In this document: in pieces, positions 55,051 to 63,682 of the stretch
Layout of the letters: the number at the start of each line of letters is the position of its first letter
Numbering within the stretch: the first letter of the stretch is position 1
Source of the DNA: Pelomonas paludis
GTDB taxonomy: Bacteria; Pseudomonadota; Gammaproteobacteria; Burkholderiales; Burkholderiaceae_C
Length of the DNA stretch: 64,000 nt
Assembly (NCBI RefSeq): GCF_039872745.1
Contig: NZ_JBDPZD010000002.1
Span: 434,001-498,000 of the forward strand
Direction of reading: 5' to 3'
The notes under the pieces: model-generated
What the model was told of the DNA's origin: nothing
Seen by the model: only the letters and a program-made list of their open reading frames with translations
Databases searched by the model: none
Position numbers and translations under genes: made by a program

Positions 55051-56469
55051 CTATCGCGGCACCACAAAGGTGGTCTTCTCATTCAGGTGTTCGCCGCCAT
55101 CGGCCTCGACACGGAAGCTCATGGGGTGGGCGCCAGGCTTGAGGCCATGCCCGGGGGGCAGCCTCACCCCGAGCGAGACCCAGCGTGCTTGCGCGGGGCC
55201 CACCTCGATGTCACGCAACTCAGGCGTCACGACGAGGCTGGGAAGGCCTTGCGCGGTGACGCTGAAACGCTGCACGCGCTCGCTGGCGTTCATCAACTGC
55301 AGGCGGTAGAGGTTCTCGATGTAGCCGTCCTCGACCTGGCGGGCCAGGGTGGCGCGGTCGCGCACGACATCGGCCCGGAAGCTGTGGCGCAGGGTCAGGC
55401 TGGCCACCAGCGCCGCAAAGATCAGCACCAGCACACTGCCGTAGATGAGCACGCGGGGCCGGAACACGCGGCGCCAGCGTTGCCCGGCCGACAGGTGCTG
55501 GGCGATGCCGTTCTGGGTGTCATAGCGGATCAGGCCACGCGGGTAGCCGACCTTGTCCATCACGCCATTGCACACGTCGATGCAGGCCGCGCAGCCGATA
55601 CACTCGTACTGCAGGCCATTGCGGATGTCGATGCCCGTTGGGCAGACCTGCACGCAGAGCTTGCAATCGACGCAGTCGCCGACACCTTCGGCTCGGGTCT
55701 CGCCCTTCTTCTCGCGCTTGGCACCGCGCGGCTCGCCACGTTCGACGTCGTAGCTGATGATCAGCGTGTCCTTGTCGAACATCGCGCTTTGGAAGCGCGC
55801 ATAGGGGCACATGTACTTGCAGACCTGCTCGCGCATGTAGCCGGCGTTGCCATAGGTGGCAAAGCCGTAGAACAGCAGCCAGAAGCTCTCCCAGGGCCCG
55901 AGCGACAGGTGCAGCACTTCATGGCCCAGGGTCAGGATGGGCGTGAAGTAGCCGACGAAGGTGAAGCCCGTCCACAGGCCGATGGCGATCCAGACCGCCT
56001 GCTTGCCGGACTTGCGGGCCAGCTTGTTCAGCGTCCAGGGGCCGCTGTCGAGGCGGATGCGCGCATTGCGGTCGCCCTCGAACCAGCGCTCCACGGCCAT
56101 GAAGATCTCGGTGTAGACCGTCTGCGGGCAGGCATAGCCGCACCACAGCCGCCCGGCCACCGCCGTGAACAGGAAGAGCCCGTAGGCCGAGATCAGCAGC
56201 AGGACCGTGAGATAGACGAAGTCCTGCGGATAGAGCACCAGGCCGAACAGATAGAAGCGCCGCGCGCCCAGATCGAACAGCACCGCCTGGCGCTCGCCCC
56301 ACTGCAGCCAGGGCAGGCCGTAGTAGAGGATCTGCGTGAAGGCGACGAGGGCCCAGCGCCAGCCGGCAAACCAGCCGCTGACAGCGCGCGGCTGGATCTT
56401 GTCCTCAGACCGGTACAGCCGGACGGTCTGCTCAACGGTCTGTTTCACGGGCGCGGGGCCTTGCGTCAT
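55051..56469 (-). CDS. ccoG: Cytochrome c oxidase accessory protein CcoG
   Basis: The 472-residue membrane iron-sulfur protein has four to five membrane helices, a C-G-Y-A-C-P-Q block near residue 108, two 4Fe-4S motifs (C-V-D-C-K-L-C-V-Q-V-C-P and C-I-G-C-A-A-C-I-D-V-C) near 262-305, and a periplasmic C-terminal domain. CcoG acts in copper reduction and delivery to the cbb3 oxidase. Its ATG overlaps the ccoP stop (TGATG). Confidence 0.95.
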   Translation of the reverse strand: MTQGPAPVKQTVEQTVRLYRSEDKIQPRAVSGWFAGWRWALVAFTQILYYGLPWLQWGERQAVLFDLGARRFYLFGLVLYPQDFVYLTVLLLISAYGLFLFTAVAGRLWCGYACPQTVYTEIFMAVERWFEGDRNARIRLDSGPWTLNKLARKSGKQAVWIAIGLWTGFTFVGYFTPILTLGHEVLHLSLGPWESFWLLFYGFATYGNAGYMREQVCKYMCPYARFQSAMFDKDTLIISYDVERGEPRGAKREKKGETRAEGVGDCVDCKLCVQVCPTGIDIRNGLQYECIGCAACIDVCNGVMDKVGYPRGLIRYDTQNGIAQHLSAGQRWRRVFRPRVLIYGSVLVLIFAALVASLTLRHSFRADVVRDRATLARQVEDGYIENLYRLQLMNASERVQRFSVTAQGLPSLVVTPELRDIEVGPAQARWVSLGVRLPPGHGLKPGAHPMSFRVEADGGEHLNEKTTFVVPR

Positions 56470-57368
56470 CAGCGAGCGTTGGAGAAGCCCCAGACATACG
56501 CCGCGAGCACGCGGATCTGCTCAGGCGTCAACTTCTCGCCATGGGCGGGCATGACATTGGTCTTGCCGTTGTTGACCATGGCCATGACGGCGTCTTCGCC
56601 CCAGCCGTGCAGCCAGGTCTTGTCGGTCAGGTTGGGCGCACCGAGGGCGGTGTTGCCTTTGCCGGCCGGGCCGTGGCAAGCCGCGCAGACAACGAACTTC
56701 TCCTTGCCCAATTGGGCGGCCAGAGAGTTGTGCGGGCTGTCCGACAGCGAGAGCACGTAGTTGGCAACGTTCTTCACGTCCTCCGGCGAGCCGACGGCGG
56801 CGGCCATGGGCGGCATCTGGCCCTGGCGGCCCTTGGTGAGGGTCTCGACGATGTTGTCGTACTCGCCGCCCCAGAGCCAGTCCTTGTCGGTCAGGTTGGG
56901 GAAGCCCTTGGAGCCCTTGGCATCACCACCATGGCAGCCGGCGCAGTAGTTGCCGAAGAGGCGCTCGCCAATGCCGCGAGCCTCGTTGTCGGCCGCGAGC
57001 TGCGCAGGCGTCATGCTGGCAAAGCGCTGGTAGACCGGGGCCATGGCCGCACGCGCGGCGGCGGTGTCGCGGTCGTGCTCTGCCACGCTGGACCAGGCCA
57101 ACGTGCCCTTGGCGCTACCGAGCCCGGGGTAGAGCGCCAGGTAGGCGCCGGCAAACAGCACGGTGATCACGAACAGCCCCATCCACCACATGGGCAGCGG
57201 GTTGTTGAGCTCGCGCAGGTCTTGGTCCCACACGTGGCCCGTGGTGTTGTCGTTCGCCATCGGGCGGCGGCGTGCCGCAACCAACAGGATGGCAATGCAA
57301 AAGACCAGGCCGATCACCGTCACAGCGGCAATGAAGGTTGACCAGCCGTCGCTGAAAAAGTCACTCAT
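56469..57368 (-). CDS. ccoP: cbb3-type cytochrome c oxidase diheme subunit CcoP
   Basis: The 299-residue protein has two N-terminal membrane helices (12-32, 60-80) and two heme c sites C-A-G-C-H at 142-146 and C-A-A-C-H at 228-232, each followed by a methionine ligand region. It passes electrons to CcoO and CcoN. A strong GGAGGAGG precedes the start, which lies 8 bases inside ccoQ. Confidence 0.96.
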   Translation of the reverse strand: MSDFFSDGWSTFIAAVTVIGLVFCIAILLVAARRRPMANDNTTGHVWDQDLRELNNPLPMWWMGLFVITVLFAGAYLALYPGLGSAKGTLAWSSVAEHDRDTAAARAAMAPVYQRFASMTPAQLAADNEARGIGERLFGNYCAGCHGGDAKGSKGFPNLTDKDWLWGGEYDNIVETLTKGRQGQMPPMAAAVGSPEDVKNVANYVLSLSDSPHNSLAAQLGKEKFVVCAACHGPAGKGNTALGAPNLTDKTWLHGWGEDAVMAMVNNGKTNVMPAHGEKLTPEQIRVLAAYVWGFSNAR

Positions 57369-57510
57369 GGCGATCCTCCTCCTGGAAAGGCAACAAGGCG
57401 TCCTGCTCGAAGCTCGCGCGGTTGCGCGCCGACCAGGCCCAGATCAGGATGCCGACGAAGGCAGCGAATGACAGCAGGGTCACGGCAATTCTTAAATCGT
57501 TGAGTGTCAT
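57361..57510 (-). CDS. ccoQ: cbb3-type cytochrome c oxidase small subunit CcoQ
   Basis: A 49-residue frame on the minus strand begins M-T-L-N-D-L-R and has one membrane helix (about 9-28) ending in W-A-W-S. A polar tail follows and the stop overlaps ccoP by 8 bases. Size, position between ccoO and ccoP, and the single helix are typical of CcoQ/FixQ, which stabilises CcoP in the complex. It starts 5 bases after ccoO. Confidence 0.9.
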   Translation of the reverse strand: MTLNDLRIAVTLLSFAAFVGILIWAWSARNRASFEQDALLPFQEEDRHE

Positions 57511-57515
57511 GGCGA

Positions 57516-58133
57516 TCACTTGACGGCAGTACCGAGGACTTGGAGATAGGCCACCAGGGCGTCGAGCTCGGTCTTGCCGGTCACAGCCTTGGCGGAGTCA
57601 TTGATCTCCTCGTCGGTGTAGGGAGCCCCGAGGGTGCGCATGGCCTTGAGGCGGACGGGCATACCGGCGGCATCCACCGGCGAGCGCTCCAGCCACGAGT
57701 AGGCGGGCATGTTGGACTCGGGCACGAGATCGCGCGGGTTGTTGAGGTGGACGCGATGCCACTCGTCGCTGTACTTGCCACCCACGCGAGCGAGGTCCGG
57801 GCCGGTGCGCTTGCTGCCCCACTGGAAGGGGTGGTCGTAGACGAACTCACCCGCCAGCGAGTAGTGGCCGTAGCGCAGGGTCTCGGCCTGCAGCGGGCGG
57901 ATCATCTGCGAGTGGCAGTTGTAGCAACCCTCGCGGACATAGATGTCGCGCCCAGCCAGTTGCAAGGCGGTGTAGGGCTTGAGGCCCGCCACCGGCTGCG
58001 TGGTGGAGCGCTGGAAGAACAGCGGGACGATCTCGACGATGCCACCGATCGCGACGGTCAGCAGGATCAGCACGATCATCAGAAAGTTGCTGGTCTCGAT
58101 CTTTTGGTGGCCATTGACGGCGTGATTGCTCAT
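57516..58133 (-). CDS. ccoO: cbb3-type cytochrome c oxidase monoheme subunit CcoO
   Basis: The 205-residue protein has one N-terminal helix (about 17-40) and a single heme c site C-Y-N-C-H at 70-74, with R-T-G-P-D-L-A-R-V-G-G-K-Y and M-P-A-Y-S-W blocks after it. It carries electrons from CcoP to the CcoN catalytic site. AGAGGAG precedes the start. It lies 14 bases after ccoN. Confidence 0.96.
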   Translation of the reverse strand: MSNHAVNGHQKIETSNFLMIVLILLTVAIGGIVEIVPLFFQRSTTQPVAGLKPYTALQLAGRDIYVREGCYNCHSQMIRPLQAETLRYGHYSLAGEFVYDHPFQWGSKRTGPDLARVGGKYSDEWHRVHLNNPRDLVPESNMPAYSWLERSPVDAAGMPVRLKAMRTLGAPYTDEEINDSAKAVTGKTELDALVAYLQVLGTAVK

Positions 58134-58147
58134 GGTTCTTGCTCCTC

Positions 58148-59584
58148 TCAGGCCTGGGCCGCCACGGCGGGGATGCGCACCAGTTCAGGCTTGCCTGCCT
58201 GCACGGTCTTGATCACATTCCAGGCCATCACACACATGCCGCTCAGGTAGAGCAGGCCCCCGCCCAAACGGATCACGTAGAAGGGATAGGTCGCCTTCAC
58301 GCTCTCGACGAAGGTGTTGACCAGGGTGCCGTCGGTATTGGTGGCACGCCACATCAGGCCCTGCATCACACCGGCAATCCACATCGCGGCGATGTAGAGC
58401 ACGATCCCGAGCGTGGCCACCCAGAAGTGCAGCTCGATGGCGCGCTTGGAGTACATCTCCGTGCGGCCCACCATGCGCGGGATCAGGTGGTAGAGGCAGC
58501 CCATCGAGATCAGGCCCACCCAGCCCAGCGCACCGCTGTGCACGTGGCCGACCGTCCAGTCGGTGTAGTGGCTGAGGGCGTTGACTGTCTTGATGGACAT
58601 CATCGGGCCCTCGAAGGTGCTCATGCCGTAGAACGACAGGGACACGATCAGGAACTTCAGGATCGGGTCGTCACGCAGTTTGTGCCACGCACCCGACAGG
58701 GTCATGATGCCGTTGATCATGCCGCCCCAGGACGGCGCCAGCAGCACCAGGCTGAACACCATGCCCACGCTCTGCGCCCAGTCCGGCAGCGCCGTGTAGT
58801 GCAGGTGGTGGGGGCCCGCCCACATGTAGGTGAAGATCAGCGCCCAGAAGTGGACGATGGAGAGCCGGTAGCTGTAGACCGGACGGCCCGTCTGCTTGGG
58901 GATGTAGTAGTACATCATCCCCAGGAAGCCGGCCGTGAGGAAGAAGCCCACGGCGTTATGGCCGTACCACCACTGCACCATCGCGTCCTGCACCCCGGCA
59001 TAGGCCGAGTAGCTCTTGGTCAGTGAGACCGGGATGGCCGCGCTGTTGACGATGTGCAGTAGCGCCACGGCGATGATGAAGGCGCCGAAGAACCAGTTGG
59101 CCACATAGATGTGCCGGATCTTGCGCGTGCCCACCGTGCCGAAGAACACCAGCGCATAGGCCACCCAGACGACGGCGATCAGGATGTCGATCGGCCATTC
59201 GAGCTCGGCGTATTCCTTGCCCTGGGTGAAACCCATCGGCAGCGTGATGGCGGCCGCCAGGATGACGAGTTGCCAGCCCCAGAACGTGAACCAGGCGATG
59301 GCCGGCGCGAAGAGGCGCGTCTGGCAGGTGCGCTGGACCACGTGATACGAGGTGGCGAACAGCGTGCAGCCGCCAAAGGCAAAGATCACTGCATTGGTGT
59401 GCAGCGGCCGCAAGCGGCCATAGCTGAGCCAGGGGATGCCCAGGTTGAGTTCGGGCCAGGCAAGCTGGGCGGCGATCACCACACCCACCAGCATGCCGAC
59501 CACGCCCCACAGGACGGCGGCCAGCGCGAAGGCCCGTACCGGGCCGTCCTCATAGAAGTTATTGCGTGTCAGGTCTTGAGACAT
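58148..59584 (-). CDS. ccoN: cbb3-type cytochrome c oxidase catalytic subunit CcoN
   Basis: The 478-residue heme-copper oxidase subunit has about 12 membrane helices. Conserved histidines are visible in L-H-T-N-A-V-I-F and in the W-W-Y-G-H-N-A-V-G-F block that holds the CuB-histidine and crosslinked tyrosine region. M-W-A-G-P-H-H-L-H and V-G-H-V-H-S-G complete the metal sites. It reduces oxygen to water at low oxygen and pumps protons. GAGGA precedes the ATG by 6 bases, and an FNR promoter lies upstream. Confidence 0.97.
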   Translation of the reverse strand: MSQDLTRNNFYEDGPVRAFALAAVLWGVVGMLVGVVIAAQLAWPELNLGIPWLSYGRLRPLHTNAVIFAFGGCTLFATSYHVVQRTCQTRLFAPAIAWFTFWGWQLVILAAAITLPMGFTQGKEYAELEWPIDILIAVVWVAYALVFFGTVGTRKIRHIYVANWFFGAFIIAVALLHIVNSAAIPVSLTKSYSAYAGVQDAMVQWWYGHNAVGFFLTAGFLGMMYYYIPKQTGRPVYSYRLSIVHFWALIFTYMWAGPHHLHYTALPDWAQSVGMVFSLVLLAPSWGGMINGIMTLSGAWHKLRDDPILKFLIVSLSFYGMSTFEGPMMSIKTVNALSHYTDWTVGHVHSGALGWVGLISMGCLYHLIPRMVGRTEMYSKRAIELHFWVATLGIVLYIAAMWIAGVMQGLMWRATNTDGTLVNTFVESVKATYPFYVIRLGGGLLYLSGMCVMAWNVIKTVQAGKPELVRIPAVAAQA

Positions 59585-59603
59585 CGTGCGTCCTCATTGC
59601 AAG

Positions 59604-59652
59604 CAGGGTCATTCTTAAGGTTCAACGTGGTCGCGGTCTTGATCCGAATCAA
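59604..59652 (-). promoter_or_regulatory. FNR-dependent class II promoter of ccoNOQP, inside ccoS
   Basis: TTGAT-CCGA-ATCAA at 59639-59652 is a perfect FNR box. At the class II distance lies AAGAAT (complement of 59611-59616) as a -10 element, giving a transcript start near 59604 and a 20-base leader to ccoN. The box overlaps codons 43-47 of ccoS. Confidence 0.85.
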
Positions 59653-59779
59653 GGAGAGGCTGACGGCCCTGTGATTCGAGCTCGTCGAACTGCCCGCTGT
59701 GCACCGCCCAGCCGAACACGCCCACGATGACCAGCAGCAACACCACGGAGAGCGGGATCAACAAATAAAGGATGTCCAC
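59615..59779 (-). CDS. ccoS: cbb3-type oxidase assembly protein CcoS
   Basis: A 54-residue minus-strand frame with GTG start reads V-D-I-L-Y-L-L-I-P-L-S, one membrane helix (about 4-26), then G-W-A-V-H-S-G-Q-F-D-E-L-E, the CcoS signature. CcoS is needed for heme and copper insertion into the oxidase. The C-terminal part is longer than usual and carries the FNR box for ccoN. It starts 50 bases after ccoI and ends 30 bases before ccoN. Confidence 0.9.
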   Translation of the reverse strand: MDILYLLIPLSVVLLLVIVGVFGWAVHSGQFDELESQGRQPLLDSDQDRDHVEP

Positions 59780-59829
59780 GGATGGTCTCGTCAGGCTGAT
59801 GTCAGAGGCTTGAAGTCAAGCGCGCGCTG

Positions 59830-62097
59830 TCACGGTCGAGCAAGTCGCCGCGCATTGGCCACCACCAGCACCGAGCTGGCAGCCATGCCGATGCCTGCGG
59901 CCAGCGGAGGCAGCCAGCCGGCCAAGGCCAGCGGCACGCAGGCCAGGTTGTAGAGCAGGGCCCAGCCGAGGTTCTGCCGCAGCACGCGCTGCGTCAGGCG
60001 CCCGCGCTCGCGCGCCCAGGGTAGGTCGGTCAATCGGTCAGAGACCAACAGCAGGTCGGCATTGGCACGGGCCAGGCCAGCGCCCTGCCCCATCACCACG
60101 CGCACATCGGCGGCGGCCAGCACGGGGGCATCGTTGAGCCCGTCGCCCACCATCATCACGCGGCGCCCCTGGGCCTGCCAGGCGCGCACGCGCGCCAGCT
60201 TGTCGGCCGGCGTAGCGCCCGCCACCCAGGGCAGGCTGCCGAGCTGGCCGGCCATGCGCTCGACGGCCGCCGGTGCGTCACCCGACAGCAGATGCACCTC
60301 GCAGCCTTGCGCGCGCAGCGCGGCCACGGCCTCCAGCGCACCGGCGCGCGGCCGCTCGGTCAGCGAGAGGCTGAGCAAGGCCTGCGGCGACCCGAAGGCC
60401 AGCTGCGCGCCGGGTGCCACGGCGCGCTCGGCAAACGCTGCCACCCACGCGGGTGACCCCAGGCGCCAGACCTGGCCCGCCGCGTCGCGCGCCTCCAGGC
60501 CCAGGCCCGCGTGCTCGCGCACGTCCACCCAGGCTTCCAGCGCGCCATCGTCCGCCGCCAGCGCGCGTGAATACGGGTGACGCGAGAGCCGCGCCAGGCT
60601 CGCCGCCTTGTGCTGAAGCACCGCCTCGTCGGCGCCCACGGCCGTCATGCCGGCCAGCACCGGCGCGTCCTCGCTCACGGTGCCGGTCTTGTCAAAGACA
60701 ACCAGGTCCACCGCCGTTAATCGCTCCAGCACATCCAGCCGCACCAGCATCACGCCGCGCCGCGCAAAGGCGCCCGCTGCCGCCAGCCAGGCCGCCGGGG
60801 CAGCCAGTGTCAGCGCGCAGGGGCAGGTGACGATGAGCACCGCCACGGCCACGGCCACCGCGCGCTCGGGTGCCCACCAGGTCCAGGCCAGCGCCGCCCC
60901 CAGGGCCAAGAGCAGCACACCGAAGGTGAAGCCACGCGCCACCTGGTCGATCACCAGCTTTTGCTCGACGCGCTGCCCTTGGGCATCGCGCATCAGGCGC
61001 ACGATGCCTTGGGCTGTGGTGTCCGCCCCGACGCGCGTGATGCGCACCACCAGCGGCGCCTCCAGGTTGATGCTGCCCGCCGCCACTTCGGCGCCCACGG
61101 CCTTGAGCAGGGGCTGCGATTCGCCGGTCAGGATGGCTTCGTCCACACAGCCCTCGCCCTGCTCGACCACGCCGTCAGCCGCAAAGCGCTCGCCGGCCGG
61201 CACGTGCAGCCGGTCTCCCAGACGCAATTCGGCCACGTGGACGCTCTCCAGGCGGCCATCGGCAGCCAGGCGCTGTGCACGGTCCGGCAGGGCCGAGGCG
61301 ACTGACTCCAGCGCCTGCGCCGCCCGGTGGCGGGCGCCCATCTCGAACCACCGCCCCAGCATCAGGAAGGCGACGAACATGCTGAGCGTGTCGAAGTAGA
61401 CCTCGTGCCCCAGCGGGCCCGTTGGGTCGAAGAGCGCGCCGGTGCTGGCCACAAAGGTGACCGCCAGCCCCAAGGCCACCGGCACGTCCATGCCCAGGCG
61501 GCGCGAGCGCAGCTGCTGCACCGCCGCCTTGAAGAAGGTGCCTGCCGACAGCAGCAGCATCACCAGGCACAGCACCCAGCTCGCCCACTGCAGCAGGCGC
61601 TCGATGTCGGGCGGCATGTCGCCGGGCTCAGCCACGTAAACCGGCACCACCAGCATCATGACCTGCATGGCCACGAAGTTGCTCACGAACACGCGCCACA
61701 GCATCTGGCGCCGCTCCGCGCGGCGCAGCGCCTGGCTGCTTTCGACCACATCGGGCGCGGCGCGGTAGCCAGCTCGTTCGATGGCTGTCGTCACGTCGTC
61801 CAGGCTGGCCTGAGCCGGATCCCAATCCAGCACCAGGCGGGCGCTGGCTGCATTCACGCGGGCGGCCCGCACGCCGGGCACGCGCGCCAGCGCATCCTGG
61901 ATGGTGAACGCACACGCCGCGCAATGCAGGCCCGAGAGCTGGAACTGCGACTGTGCATGGCCTGCAGCATCCCAGTTGGTGAAGCCCGCCAGTGCATCGA
62001 GCCCATCGCGCGCCAAAGAAGCAGGCGCGACATCACCCGGCACGGGCGAGTTCAAAGGCTCAGCCGCAGGGGCCGACAGGGGCGGGACAGGGTGCAC
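59830..62097 (-). CDS. ccoI: Copper-translocating P1B-type ATPase CcoI
   Basis: The 755-residue protein has an N-terminal metal-binding domain with C-A-A-C (Cys-59, Cys-62), eight membrane helices, the transport motif C-P-C near 423-425, the phosphorylated D-K-T-G-T near 469 and the G-D-G-L-N-D hinge near the end. CcoI supplies copper to the cbb3 oxidase. It is the first gene of the ccoI-S-N-O-Q-P-G run. It is divergent from the DUF192 gene with only 34 bases between. Confidence 0.93.
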   Translation of the reverse strand: MHPVPPLSAPAAEPLNSPVPGDVAPASLARDGLDALAGFTNWDAAGHAQSQFQLSGLHCAACAFTIQDALARVPGVRAARVNAASARLVLDWDPAQASLDDVTTAIERAGYRAAPDVVESSQALRRAERRQMLWRVFVSNFVAMQVMMLVVPVYVAEPGDMPPDIERLLQWASWVLCLVMLLLSAGTFFKAAVQQLRSRRLGMDVPVALGLAVTFVASTGALFDPTGPLGHEVYFDTLSMFVAFLMLGRWFEMGARHRAAQALESVASALPDRAQRLAADGRLESVHVAELRLGDRLHVPAGERFAADGVVEQGEGCVDEAILTGESQPLLKAVGAEVAAGSINLEAPLVVRITRVGADTTAQGIVRLMRDAQGQRVEQKLVIDQVARGFTFGVLLLALGAALAWTWWAPERAVAVAVAVLIVTCPCALTLAAPAAWLAAAGAFARRGVMLVRLDVLERLTAVDLVVFDKTGTVSEDAPVLAGMTAVGADEAVLQHKAASLARLSRHPYSRALAADDGALEAWVDVREHAGLGLEARDAAGQVWRLGSPAWVAAFAERAVAPGAQLAFGSPQALLSLSLTERPRAGALEAVAALRAQGCEVHLLSGDAPAAVERMAGQLGSLPWVAGATPADKLARVRAWQAQGRRVMMVGDGLNDAPVLAAADVRVVMGQGAGLARANADLLLVSDRLTDLPWARERGRLTQRVLRQNLGWALLYNLACVPLALAGWLPPLAAGIGMAASSVLVVANARRLARP

Positions 62098-62131
62098 GCC
62101 GATAATCTAAGCCAGCACGCCGCCCTTCGTC

Positions 62132-62596
62132 ATGACCTGCATCAACCACCGCCTCCTCCGCCTGCTCGCCGGCTTCTGCCTGGCCGCACTGGCCGCCACC
62201 ACCAGCCTGGCGCAGGACGCCCCACAGCGCCTGCGCAGCATCCCGCTGCAGGCCGGCATGCACGTGATCGAGGCCGAGCTGGCCCTGACGCCCGAACAGC
62301 GCCAGATCGGCCTCATGCACCGCCGCGACATGCCGCTCAATCACGGCATGCTGTTCGTCTTCGAGTCGCCCCAGGTGCAGTGCTTCTGGATGAAGAACAC
62401 CCTGCTGCCCCTGTCCATCGCCTTCATCGGCGACGACGGCGCCGTGGTCAACATCACCGACATGAAGCCCCTGGACGAGACCTCGCACTGCTCGCAAAAG
62501 CCGGTGCGCTTCGTGCTCGAGATGAACCAGGGCTGGTTTGCCAAGAAGGGCATCAAGGCCGGCTTCAAGCTCAGCGGCGCGCCATGGCAGCGCTAA
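62132..62596 (+). CDS. Exported DUF192 family protein
   Basis: The 154-residue protein has a signal peptide (cleaved near S-L-A-Q) and a DUF192 domain with Q-R-Q-I-G-L-M-H-R, G-M-L-F-V-F and W-M-K-N-T-L-L-P-L motifs. The family is widespread and its biochemical role is not established. GAG-type ribosome-binding sequence is not obvious. It is a single gene between ccoI and the convergent HPP gene. Confidence 0.85.
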   Translation: MTCINHRLLRLLAGFCLAALAATTSLAQDAPQRLRSIPLQAGMHVIEAELALTPEQRQIGLMHRRDMPLNHGMLFVFESPQVQCFWMKNTLLPLSIAFIGDDGAVVNITDMKPLDETSHCSQKPVRFVLEMNQGWFAKKGIKAGFKLSGAPWQR

Positions 62597-62620
62597 TCCC
62601 GCAGCGTTGATCAACAGGAC

Positions 62621-63145
62621 TTAGCCCCAGCCGCCCCAGTTGATGCTGGACGGCGAGGGCTCCAGCGGGTTCACCGGGTAGCGCGCCAGGCCGGGGTAGA
62701 GCCGGCTCCACACCACGGCCACACCCAGCAGGCAGGCCAGGCCGAGCAGCACCGGGTCGAGCAAGGCCGACCAGGACGCATGCGCGTAGACCATGATGAC
62801 CGGATTGGCCCCGGCCGGCGGGTGCACGGTGCGGGTCAGCAGCATCAGGCCCAGCGCCAGGCTCACCGCCACGGCGTAGGCCAGCAAAGAGCTGCCCAGC
62901 CACTGTGCGCAGGCGATGCCGACCGAGGCCGTGAGCACATGGCCGCCAAGCAAGGCGCGTAGTTGTGCGGCGGGCGCCCGCGTGAGGCCGAACAGGAACA
63001 CCGTGCTGCCGCCCAGCGAGGCCAGCACAAAGGCGTGGTGCGGCGGCCCGACCACTGCCAGCGCCAGCCCGATGCCACAGGCCGCGCCCAGCACGCACCA
63101 GGCCCAGCGCACCAGTTGCTGCTCGTGCCAGCGAGGGCGGCTCAC
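62621..63145 (-). CDS. HPP family membrane protein
   Basis: The 174-residue protein has four to five membrane helices and the signature H-P-P-A-G-A-N-P near residue 110, with G-S-T-V-F-L-F-G and G-G-H-V-L motifs before it. HPP proteins are implicated in nitrite or other anion transport, though not firmly. GTG at 63145 is chosen because GGAGG lies 5 bases upstream. It overlaps the VOC gene stop by 4 bases (GTGA). Confidence 0.83.
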   Translation of the reverse strand: MSRPRWHEQQLVRWAWCVLGAACGIGLALAVVGPPHHAFVLASLGGSTVFLFGLTRAPAAQLRALLGGHVLTASVGIACAQWLGSSLLAYAVAVSLALGLMLLTRTVHPPAGANPVIMVYAHASWSALLDPVLLGLACLLGVAVVWSRLYPGLARYPVNPLEPSPSSINWGGWG

Positions 63146-63645
63146 AGCACCTCCGACGGGTTCACCCGGTCCACCACCAGGCGGTGCTCGGCGTCGAACA
63201 CCCAGGCGTCTTCGTAGTCCACCTCGAAGAGATGGCCATCGGGGTCGGCAAAGTAGCCGGCGATGCCCCAACGCGTGCGCGTCGCGGGCTTGACGATGCG
63301 CCCACCGGCCGCCACCGCCTGAGCCAGGATGGCGGGCACCTCCTCGGGCCGGCGTGCCAGGTGAATCAGGGCCATGCCCGCGTACGTAGCGCTCGCTGGC
63401 ACCTCCAGCCCTGCGTCTTGCGCCAGCGCGGTGCGCGAGATCAGGCACAGGGCCTGGCCGCCCAGGTCGAACTTGGCGAAGCCCTCGTTGCCGGTGGCGG
63501 ACTTGCGCCAGCCCAGCGCCTCATAAAAGCGGGTCGAGCGTGCGACGTCCTGCACGCCGAGCAGGATCAGGTGCAGGCGCTGGCTGGGGGGCAGCGCCAG
63601 GGCGGGGTCAGACGCAAAGACATGGCCTACGGGGGTCTTGAGCAT
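63142..63645 (-). CDS. VOC-family (glyoxalase/dioxygenase-like) protein
   Basis: The 167-residue protein has one vicinal-oxygen-chelate domain: L-H-L-I-L-L-G-V-Q-D-V-A-R-S-T-R-F-Y-E near 24-42 and D-P-D-G-H-L-F-E-V-D near the end, with the final glutamate as a likely metal ligand. The substrate is unknown. The start at 63645 avoids 27 unlikely residues. It is coupled to the HPP gene and lies 37 bases from the histidine kinase stop. Confidence 0.82.
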   Translation of the reverse strand: MLKTPVGHVFASDPALALPPSQRLHLILLGVQDVARSTRFYEALGWRKSATGNEGFAKFDLGGQALCLISRTALAQDAGLEVPASATYAGMALIHLARRPEEVPAILAQAVAAGGRIVKPATRTRWGIAGYFADPDGHLFEVDYEDAWVFDAEHRLVVDRVNPSEVL

Positions 63646-63682
63646 GGACGAAACGAAGCGAGCAGGGGTCAAGAAAGAGGGA

